DNA from: Hybos culiciformis
Taxonomy: Eukaryota > Arthropoda > Insecta > Diptera > Hybotidae
Length of the DNA stretch: 64,000 nt
Assembly: GCA_964007475.1 (NCBI GenBank)
Contig: OZ023273.1
Span: 29,871,557 to 29,935,556 of the forward strand
Reading direction: 5' to 3'
A program made the position numbers and the translations under genes. The notes below the pieces were generated by a model. That model made no database searches, was not told the DNA's origin, and saw only the letters and a list, made by a program, of their open reading frames with translations. Below, in pieces: positions 36,273 to 48,200 of the stretch (positions are counted from its first letter, which is position 1; each line of letters starts with the position of its first letter).

Positions 36273-39200
36273 GTAACTACATAAACAATATTTTTATTGT
36301 AATTTAAGTTAGTAATACTAATTTTTGTTTTTCCTTGATGCATTGGCCCGTCGCTGTCACATCGGGACTATTAAAAAAACCAATCATTTCTGGTTGTTAT
36401 TTTTTCGAAACATACGAGGTAGAAATATCAAAAATACATCCTTCTACCATTTTTTAAATTAAAACTTTCAAAATTAAGAGAACATTAAAAAAATGTTGTA
36501 GTTATAAAAAACAAAATTATAATTACAAAAAAAATTGGACATATTCAAATGGATAAACATAAAAGCTCAAGTCCGATGTAACGATTTTTGATTTTAAGAT
36601 TAGGACAAAAATCATACACTAAGTGGCCCCTATGAACACACATCTACATATAGAAAACATTTTTTTTATTTATTTTATTTGTTATTAAGTTTTGATTTAA
36701 TTTTTGTAAATAGATTATTAATTAAATATTTTTAGTTTTGTATTGCAATTGTAGTTGCAAAAGTTCGTGATTTACGATAATATAACATGATGAATTATTA
36801 TTTATTTATTATTCTTATAAATTTGTAAACATTAAAATTTTATTATTATTAAATTTGTTAACTAACTATTGTACTGAAAACAGTGTGGTATAATTTTAGT
36901 AAAATTTTTAAGTGATTAAGAATAAGAAGTACTAGAATAATGTTTTAAATTTTTTAGTTCTTTTAAGTTATTTAAATTGTGACTATTAGAGAATTGACGA
37001 GTTTCGGAACATTGTTATAGAAAATAGGATATACATTAGCGTTTGATTAGAGTTTCATCGCGACAGTTTAGTAATATAGATGATTTTTCTTTTTCTCGGA
37101 AAAAATCAAAACCATTAATAAAACCATTAATTGTTTTTTATTTATACAAGAAAACGTTTTTCCAAAACTTTCAATTCGGTAAAATTGGTTAGTTTGGTTT
37201 TGTTTGGCTTTGTTTTTGAATATTGCGCATATTTTTTTTAATTCGATCACTGAAAAAAGAATTCTAGTTGTAATTTCAATTTATTAACAATAACTTTATT
37301 AGTCCTTGAATTTATACCATAAAACACAAGTACCTAAATACAATTTCATTAGTATCATGCTATTCTTCACATATTGAATTTTTGAGTTTCTAAAACCAGT
37401 AAAATTTAATTAATTTTTAATTTGTAGTTTGTTATATAAGTGAAAATATAACAGTAAAGCACTTCTTTCCAGTTTTTAAACATAGATTAGAATTTTGAGT
37501 AACAGTCTCTGACATATTATATCTATCGTGAATTACACGCTGGCTGGTTGTTCTGTCGCATTTTTTTTTTACTTATATCCCTGTTTTGAAGCTTTTGTAA
37601 TCTATTCTTCATAAAGTTCATTTGACAAAAATAATAGAAATGGACAGTGTAATAAAAAAAAAGTCACAAAATTATAGAATATCAGGGCCGATGCACCCAC
37701 TTATTGTTATTATCTTGAATTAATTTTTATTTTCCTCTCTTTAACTACTATAAATATAATTTTTTTTAATGAAAAGACAGCTTCGTAAACAAAACTCAAA
37801 TTTCAAATGTTTGGAAATTATTTACTTAATTCATTCTCGAAAAAAAAAAAAAAGAAAGAATTTCAAGAAGTGACGAAAAAATTTTTTTTCACAAAATCTA
37901 ACTTGATGCTTTGCTTAAATGGGAAAAAATACAAAACTGGAGAAGACTGGCAAAAAGTTGAACAAAACGAAAAAAAATTTGGTACGAGATATTATGATGC
38001 GGGGCTCTTATAATGTTTAGTTTAAAGAAGATTGATTTTTAATTTCTATAAAACTATAAATTATTTTGAATTTATAAAAAATTTACTAACAATGAGTGGA
38101 ACCTTTACTAATAATAAAGAGGTGAAGAATGACTAAAGCGCAAATATATAAAATATAGGAAAAGGCAAATTCGAAAATCAGAATTTGTTTTGTGTAAAAA
38201 AATCTTTATTTTTTGATATTAATGTTTTTTATATAATTTTATGTAATTTAGCTCAAAACGTACTTTAAACTTAGTTAATTTAGTTAACTGTTTGAACCTT
38301 TTTTTATTATAAATTCTTGTTAGAAAGCTAGTTTTCTTATAGCTAGTTTTTTTATAATGTAGCATAAAATACTTAGTATTTTACACTGTCCAAAATCTCA
38401 ATTATTTCACCATATGACATGTAAATAATAAAGTATTCTGAGATATTCAAATTCAAATTCAAATTTATTTATTATCATATAAAATATAATTTACATGTTT
38501 CCTTAATATTAGGCAAAAATTACTTAAAATATTACAGAGTTTAGCTTGTACGCTTATCTGCTGAGTTATGCTTAGAAAGAAAAAAAAATATAATAGATAG
38601 AGAATATTTATTACATATGTAAAAGGAAAAATTAAAAAACCTTCTATTAATTTTTGTTTTTGGAATAAGATAAAACTTAGAAATATAGCTAATGTAAGTT
38701 ATAAACTAAGAAGTAGAGACTAGTTCAGAAATAAGGGGATTCGTCGACAAAGTACATTTGTAGTTAAATTTGTTTGCAATAGTTTCTATCTTTTCATGAA
38801 TAAAAATTATGTTTGCAATTTCATGAATTGTTTTGGTATGGCTGCACCAGGATACTTTAAAAATCATTTTTAGAAGTTGGTTTTGTGAAACTTGTATTTT
38901 TTAATATGTGTTTCCGCACATTTTTCCCACACCGCCAGGAATACACATTTAAATATTAATAGTTTATTTAAGTCCGAGTTTTTGTTTATGAGGGCGTATA
39001 ACAGTTTTTTAATCGGTTCGTTTCTATCCTATAACTTTTATTTTTATATCGGTCTTAACTTTTTCAATACATTAAATGAATTAACACAATAATCCGATGT
39101 AAATAATCATCAGCAAATAGAGAAATTGAATCGATATTTAGTATCAGTTTTAATTCAATATTTATTTTTCTCGATTTAGAATTTTTTTTGTAATTCTTAA

Positions 39201-42200
39201 GGCCAAAAAAGAATATTATAAATAATTATATTTTTATTGGCGAGGAATTTTTTTGAAGTTTATACTTCTATATGCGCGTTGTGTGATATAATTGAGTAAT
39301 TCTGTAGGGGGTAAAAATTATTGTACTCATTCGAATTTCGAGTTCGCAAAAAAAGCGACATGCTGTACCGTTTGAATACTCAAAAAAATGAGTGGTCCAC
39401 TCAATAATCATTTGTTATTTATAAAAACAAAATAATTTGGCGTGACAAATTTAAATTCAAACTATTTTTTAAAAATTTTTCGTTTACAAATTATTTAAAA
39501 CTAAAATTTATAAAAACAAAATAATTTGGCGCGAAAAATTTAAATTCCAATTATTTTTTAAAAATCTTTCGTTTACAAATTATTTAAAAACTAAAATTTA
39601 TTTTTCAAAATAGGTAGGTCCAGAGCCGTAACTAGGGTATGGCAAACATGGCCCCGGCCATAGGCGCCTGATTAAAAAGGCGCTCACTAATTTTAAATTT
39701 TTCAAATTTTACATAGTTTTTACTTAGTAAACATAATTTCCTACAGCTTTATATAAAATTTCGAAATTCTAGTAAATTTACGTAATTTTCTTCAAATTAA
39801 TTTTTGTTAATTTGTTATTATTTGAAAATTATTGAATTTTTGTTGGGAGAAAAGTAAATATCTAGATCCATGATGGAATTAAATAAAGTAGTATAAAATG
39901 TTTGTTTGGAGTATTCAGAATTAGATTCAGGTGAGATGCTGAATGAAATCGAACGCTTTAAATTTCAAAGTGCGGAGCAGCTTAAAAATTTAAACTCTTT
40001 ACATCATTTTGAAATTTTAAGAAAATTGTTGCACTTGATTTGTGCGAAACATTGCCTTACGAATTTTAACTACACTTCCAGTAACTGTGGAGAGAGGAGT
40101 TTTAGCAAACTTAAGATCATTAAAAATTACATGCCTTGAACAATGATACAAGATCCCTTAAGTGGATTAGCTATATTGTCAATCGGATATGATATTTGAA
40201 TTGTTTGAAGAAGCAAATTTTGATGGAATAATCAACGAATTTGCAAACATTAAAGCAAGAAAAATTAAATTAAAATAATAAAATTTCTAAGCATTGAATT
40301 TGTTGAAATTATTGCATTTGTTAAAAATCAACAAATGTATTAATTTCAAATTGAATAGTTATGTTGAATTAATAAAGAATTTATGTTCGTATAATAACAT
40401 TTAAAATAGATCAAAATTAAAAATTGGAACTTAATTTTTTGTATGATAATAGGGAGATATTAGGCGCCATTTTAAATGTTTTGCCATAGGCGGCGCAAAC
40501 TCTAGATACGGCTCTGGGTAGGTCCGGTGAAATAAAGATTACCTGCCGAAAAATTTTTGGGCAGGGAGCTACGGTTACGTCGTGCCGGCTCAAAATATGT
40601 TAAAATTTTTTTTTCGAAAATAGGTAGCTCTGGTGAAATAATTAGTGAGGGCGGATGTGAGGGTGGAAGTGAGGGTGGAATTACCTGACGAAAAATTTTG
40701 GATAGGGAGCTATGGTTAGGGTCTTCCATGCTTAAAATATACAAAAAAAAACACAAGAAGCAGTCATAGGAACTGCCGAAAGAAGTTAATACTTAAAAGC
40801 TTTAAACTATGAAATAACAGTGGCTACAAATGATGGGCTGCTGAGTACAAAATGTAAATTAAAATAAAAATCAGTCCATCAGTACAAAAGCAGTCCATTA
40901 TTTGTAGCCATTGTTATTTCATAGTTTAAATTTAAAGCTTTAAGTATAAACTTCTTTCGGCAGTTCCTATGACTGCTTCGTGTGTTTTTTTTAAATTTTG
41001 TAAACTTTTAATAATACATAAGTAAATTTTTATTGATTTAATCGAGTACCTTTAGTTTTGCATCATGTATCTAATCATATGCATATGGGTTTCAAAATAA
41101 GAACAGATCTATATAATTTTTAAATTTTTAAAAGCTGTAGTGAGAACGAAATTCCCTAAAAAAAGGAATAAATAAAAACCCATGGGGTTGTGATTTAAGA
41201 TGTTTTGTATTTTGTGTAATTTTTTTAATTTGAAATTACCAAAAAAAACTGATGGGATTCTGATTTAAGATTTTTTGTTTGGGGCTAAAACGTCTATTGT
41301 ATACATACTCTTTGATCTAATCTAAACTAAAATACTGTATCGATAAAATATTAATACCAGAGAACTATGTGCATATTAAAATAAACCATATAATAAGCAA
41401 TAGTAGATTACAACACATGTTAAGAAAATTTGTTATTACAACGAGTTGTGTTTACACAAAAACACATAGACACGAGTCAATACTTATATCACGAGATCGT
41501 TAGGTCGAGTGATATAATATTGACAAGTGTCTACGTGTTTTTGTGTATATACACAACGAGCTGTATAACAAATTTTGTTAACATGTTTTGTATACTGTTT
41601 TAATGTGCATGTGAGAGGTAGTTGCAATCAATACATTTGCAATGCAAAAAATAAACAAAAGTTCAAAATGAAGAACGTAAATAAAATTTACTTAATACGG
41701 AGAATGTAAATAAAATTGACTTAATTAAATAATTACATGTGTATTGACGCATGTAATATACCATTTACCGAGCTAAATTTGCGATTGTAAATACAACTTA
41801 CCGAGCTAAATTTGCGATTGTAAATACAACTTACCGATCACATGCACATTAAAATAATTAATTCATAGGGATTTTAGTACAATTAGTAATTTTAAACAGT
41901 AAAGACTAATAATAACTAATTATTATCAATATTAGTAGGAATTTATTAATTATCTTAATTTTCTTACATTCAGACTCTGATGCATAATAGTAGATTATTG
42001 TATGTAAACTAAATTTGTTATTAATTAAGAGTTCTGTATACACAAAAATACATTGACACGAGTCAATACTTATATCACGAGACCGAAGGTCGAGTGATAT
42101 AAATTGACAAGTGTCAATGTATTTTTGTGTAAATACAGAACGAGTTGTATAACAAATTTTGTTCACATATCCAATATATACTGTTTTAATGCGTAGGGGA

Positions 42201-45200
42201 GAGTTAGTTGCAAAGAGAGAATATTTTTTCTTCTCATTTTTTCTCATTTTTTTTTTTGTATTTGGCTGTATTGAAATATTGTGAGAGATATTCTGTTTGT
42301 TTAGGTATTAAGTAATATTCAATACGAAACATCTAAATGATTTCATTATTTACGCTGATGCATCTAAATTTTTTCATTATATACGCTGATGCATCTAAAT
42401 TTTCTCATTATTTACGCAGATGCATCTAAATGATTGCATGTGTATTGACGCATATAATACTCCATTTAGTGATCTAAATTCTATAGCACTAAATACAACA
42501 TAACGATCCCCAACGCATTAAAATAATTAAAAATAATTGAAAACAATAACTTAATTAAAAGATAAACCACATTGAAATTTATTTAGTTGTTTTTTTTATT
42601 ATTATTTTGTACATATTATAGAGTAAAGATATTATTCACGAAGTATTATATAACATATTTTGCAAACAATTAGAATAAGCACAAGAAAGTGTGTTTTATT
42701 AAAAAAAAAAATAACAATATGTATTTACCAACAATATTAAAAAAACTTCAAATTACTACAAACATAAAAATCGTACGAAAATGGTTTTGTGAAATTGTAA
42801 TTTGATGGAATAATATTGCCGTAAGATTTTTACGTTCCATCGTACTTAATTAGTAATAACTGCTCTGGTAAATGTAATTAGGAAAAAGTTTCTAAATTAT
42901 GAGATTATCCATCCATCATCATCCAAGTTAAAGTATGAGTTTCTCTGATTCCGAAGTTAGAAATTCTAAATCGGCAAAGGGTTGAAATTATTTTAATATA
43001 AAATTTATATAAATTTAATTTCTTTTGAGTGTTTTAATAAATTTTGATGAAAATTAATACGTGGGTAAATACAAAGATATATATTATTAGAGGAATCTAG
43101 AAAAAATGTTTAGCCCCCCTCGGAAAAATAAGATGTATGGAATTTGTTAAATTAATTTTCGGGAAATAATATGCCAAAAATTCGGATGTAAACGGGCTCA
43201 TATCTACTTCATTTCAATTTTCCTATTCCAGTTACATATATACTTAGGTATCTTTATTTTTCTTATTAACGCTTTTCCTTATAACGTTTAACCTTTTTTT
43301 TTTTATCTGATCAATATTTTTTTAATTTTACGAAAATCAATTCAATCATTTAGCAGAGTCATCTTTTTCAGATTATTAACTAAAAATAAACATAGTAAAA
43401 ACATTTGACGACAAAAAAATTCCATATCCTTAATGATTTGTTTATCATTTTTCTTACTTAAAGAAAATAATGATGGCTTTAAAGGATTTGACTAGACTTA
43501 TTGAAATTTTTTTTTATACTTTTTAATCATTCATTGAGAGAATATAAAAGGGAAATGACACAATTTCACACAATTTCAAAGCGGAAATCCTCAAAAAATG
43601 TCTTATGAAATTAACATTCATATTTTCTTTTATAGCCGCAAAAATATTTCAAAAAGAAATTAAAATGAAGAAAATGTTTATTTTATAATGTTTTTTATAT
43701 GTTTGTATATTTAAGAATATTATGTTATGTGAATACCTATTAGATCGAATAAGATTATTTACACAAAAAATATATCTTATTAATTATTTTACTGCTATTA
43801 TGACAATTAACTTCATTGTCAATTCAATTCAATTTATATTTTATTTAAAATCATTCATTTTGAAACAATCTTTCAAAAAATGAATTCTTGACCTAGTTTT
43901 GTTTTCTAGATATATATTTTAGTTATTATGAATTATATTATGAAAAATGCATTATTAATTTTCATTTTATTATCAATTTAATCATATCTGATTTTCTTAA
44001 TAAAGTCTTTTTTTTTGAAGGTAAGGGAATTACAAATAAAAATATGTTTTTATTTAATTTTTATTGACTTTTCGTTTATTTTTGTAAATTTTTTCCGAAA
44101 ACATAAAAGGAAATTGGTTTCAAATTAGGTACCCAATTTGTTATACTTTTAATGATTTTTTTAAAATCATTTTGGTGAAACGTTCATTTTCCTTCAGGTG
44201 AAAAGAAATGGGTAAAGGAATTCCAACTACGTTCAACTTTCTTGGGACATTAATTTAATTCCCAGTTCAAGGATTTGTATAAGTAATGTAAATTATTAAA
44301 GTAAATAACAAATTGTTGAACTAAAGCGCTTTGAAATAGAAACAAATATAATAAAATTATGTTTAATTTTTCATTTATTTTCCTTTACAAAATTTTTAGT
44401 ATTATTTGAAAGAATCAATGTCGTAGGTGTTATAATTTATTTTTCTTGTAAATTATTATTATTCTTTTATGTATCTTTTGGTGTCCTTTTTTGTTATTGA
44501 CTAAATAAATAGAGAAACATTGCAAAGTAAATCAATTTATTTAATGAGGAATTGCACCCTGGTGATTAGTTGTTGTTAGACAAAAAAGACTCATCAACAC
44601 ATTTCTTTAAATTCAAGAATGTAAAAGATATTATGGATGGATGTTATGTTGTAGAAAATTTATAGTCCATTAAGCTAATTAATATACTTTTAAAACAAAA
44701 ATTTCTGAAATTTTCTTTTGTATTTGATTTTACTGAACATGTTTACTTTTTAATTCTTTTTGTTTAAAAGTTAAATAAATATTTTATATTTTATGTTTTA
44801 AAACTTTTCATTTCTGTAATCGAATATAAGTTTAAGTGTTCAGAAGGTGTTATGCTTTGTTCTCACAAATATTAGAATCTCACATTTTTCGAGGCTAAAG
44901 TCCTGGGAAATGCATTGAAAAAGTGTTGGAAAAATAAACGACTCTTCATAAAAATATCTGCATTTGCGTCGTCACTTTATTGCAAATATAAACTTTAATT
45001 CAGATTGTTGATATTAAATAATTAGTTTTAATGAAACCATAATGTGACATTCCATTTTAATAATATCAATATAGATATTGTAGTTAATATTTCACCAAAA
45101 ATATGTACATATGATATACTTATATAAAGTATACCCAGATATATATTTTCAAGAGGTTTATAAAAAATTCGTATATAAAAATAAATTTAATCTAAGCACA

Positions 45201-48200
45201 CAAATACTCTTCCAACAGGATTATTTAACAAACCAAAACCTTCACACAACAATATCACATTCTAACCACCTGCTGACAAATGAATCAACGATATTTCACC
45301 CTCTTCATAATAGTGTAAGTAGTAAAAAAATAAATTCCGATATAAATACAACAAACTCAATTCCATTGACGTCTGCTACACTTGCATCATCTGCCATTGA
45401 ATCACAAATAACAACATCTTCTACTATAGTACCAACATCAACTGATTTAGCTCAGCTGCAAACTCTAGTTCATCCGTTGACGCCACTGTCAACATTAGCA
45501 ACAACAACCTCAATATCAGGTCAGTAATGTGGATTGGAATGTAAGATGCTTTTACGCAAATTAATCAAAAAAAAAAACAATGGATTTTAGTTACCTAACT
45601 CTTTACATTGGCTTATGTTTTAATTTCTAATTGTTATGTACTAATCATTGTTAAGAAGTTAAATGTTTAATTGCCTTATTCAATAATTTGCTTCATATAA
45701 CATTATTTAATCTACGATTTCTAAAATGTTGGAGGATTAGATTAGATTATAAACCTGATTCTTAAATGCAATATCTTTCACTTCACGACTTGTATTAAGC
45801 TAAAAAAAATAATTACGCCCAAAGTACTAATGAAATTCATTCAATCTATTATTTTAATCTGATAATGTTCGAATTCATTACAAAGAAGTCGCCGATATTC
45901 TTGAATAGCAAACTCTTAATTGAAAAAAAGCAGAGGATTAGATAAATTATTGACTAATTTTATTTTTTTAGATTCTCAAAGAACAATTGAAGCTAATTGG
46001 TACCATCATCCACACCAGTTAGATGAGTCTAATTTTTTTAATAAACTACATGATTGTCCTGACAGCTATTTGAATTCAAGGTACAACGGTAAGCTTCTGT
46101 TAACATACTTAGTAAGGACTTAGGTTAGTTTACATCAATTTCTATTGCTGAGAAGTGAGAAGTAGCAGAAAAACTTTAAAATGATTAGTTTTGTCGTGCA
46201 TTTCTAGAAGATAATACGGAAATTTGTAACAAATCGGAAAAACTTATTACTATATATACTCTAAGTACAGACTCTAAGTGAAAAATGCCATATAGGTTTA
46301 CCAAAAAAAAAAAAATAGAGTAAAATATTTTCCGGTTTTTTTTAAATGTTTTTTTCTATAAATATGGGTGTGCTCAGTCTTCATCCGACTCTTGTACTGT
46401 AAAGACGTAAATTTTCTGTCATCACAGTTCAAGAGTTGGATGAAGACACGATTCCCGGTTTTATTTTTCTATAAGTACGTGTGCGCGTTCACTCCTCATT
46501 CGAAGAAGTAAATTTTCTGTCTTCACAGTTCCAGAGTAGGATGAAGGCTGAGGGCGCGTGATAAATTCAGCCGTTTTTATAGAAAAAAAAAATAGAGAAA
46601 AATATTTTCCGGGTGCTCAGTCTTCTGTGATCACAGTTCAACAGTCGAATGAAGACTGATGGTGCGTGGTAGCTTCAACCGTTTTTATATGTTTTTTTTT
46701 TAATAAATACGGTTGCGCGCTCAGTCTTCATCCGACTCTTGAACTGTGAAGACGTAAATTTTCTGTCATCACGATTAGAAAGGGCCTCAATAAATCAAAT
46801 TTACAAATATTTCCCCATACTTTTTTTTAAATAAAATAAAATCGACATACCTTAGTCTAAAAACTTTTCAAACTAAGGGACATGCCTAAAATGAAACTCA
46901 TCTTTAAGAGGACATATCACACTTTGCAAAAAAAAACTGAATAAACCCATTTTTCTACCAAAAAGAGAAATATCGTTAATATAAAAAAAATTTGGTTTGA
47001 AGCAGTAATTTTGCACGTGAATATTTCCTTTTTTATTGTTCTGGACATATTCCATTCCGTAAATGAGCGACAGAATTCAAGTTATTTAAATATGAATCAC
47101 TTTTTTGATTAAATAGTCTTGAAATAGTTCCCGAATTATGTATTATTTATTGGCCTTGATTTTTATTTGAAAAATAATTCATTCAGTAAGATTATGAATA
47201 CTATGTTATACAGAGTAATGTTTTTTCGAACCTGAAACTTCGAAAAATAAGCACAAACACAGTTTGCGCCGTAGAATTTAAATCTGCAATTAAAAATAGG
47301 GGTTCATTTTTAAAACTGTGAAGTGACTCCGCCCCTCCTACAACGGCGGAAGGGTAATAATTTTAGGACCAATCACCAATGTATTTTCCCGTGGAATGAT
47401 TAAATTTCGATAATGAATATTCTTTTCGTGCAGTGCTTATTTCACGAGAGATTTGAAAGTTTCAAGTAAAAATATCATCTTGTATAACAATTTTTTTTTC
47501 TTGATTTTCCTCATTAACGCTTATTAAATTTTTTTTAATTTTTCTTAATGTTTTGCTGCTTAAATGTAGTTATGTAGTTCCTTCGAAGTCAATAAAAATG
47601 AACAAAATAACTTCGATCTTCATATTATTTTAACCCTTAGGCCCCTTGTTTCTAATGAAGAGCAAAATTACAAAAAAATTTATATAAATGTATGTTTTAA
47701 AAATATAATGTACCTACAGACATAATTTTTTTTTTTAATTTAATATAGATAACAAAGTTAAAGTTAAGCTGAAGGATATTTACTATTAAAATTTTCATTA
47801 TTAATCTTTAAAATTTTCATAACAAATATTTGTACAAATTAAATATTGTTTTATTAAAAAAAAAACTGAATCGTTCTGTGTTTTTTTTTTTTTTTACTAT
47901 TTTTTTTTTCAACATAGAACCAAAGTAATAGAATGAATATTATATACCTACAGTCATGATATGTATGGTAGACCTACATATTGATTTACCCTCATTTGTT
48001 CGTAATTTTTTCTTCGTAAAACATTTGTTCGTAAAACTTTTGTTCGTAAAACTTTTCTTCGTAAGCTGTTGAGCCATGCTGGCTAATGCAGTCATGGGTC
48101 TCAACAGCTTACGAAGAAAAGTTTTACGAACAAAAGTTTTACAAACAAATGTTTTACGAACAAAAGTTTTACGAACAAAAGTTTTACGAACAAATGTTTT

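Larger units (their letters stand above)
36273..45218. other. First large intron of the ETS gene (9 kb)
   Basis: Repeat-rich: a tandem pair (39418-39598), a hAT derivative (39621-40516), a tandem segment flanking it (40517-40740), a palindrome (40742-40992) and two copies of the composite element (41399-41870, 41985-42540). The rest is AT-rich. No further exon is supportable, though short ones could hide here. Confidence 0.5.

Noticed and set aside
37681..37700. CAGGGCCGATGCACCCAC, possible hAT end matching the one at 35483
   Set aside because: Same orientation as the first end rather than inverted, and no target duplication, so the two do not bound one element.
40502..40756. Proline/serine-rich 84-codon frame on minus strand
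   Set aside because: The [11 protein letters not shown] stretch is the 12-bp minisatellite at 40647-40682 read in frame.
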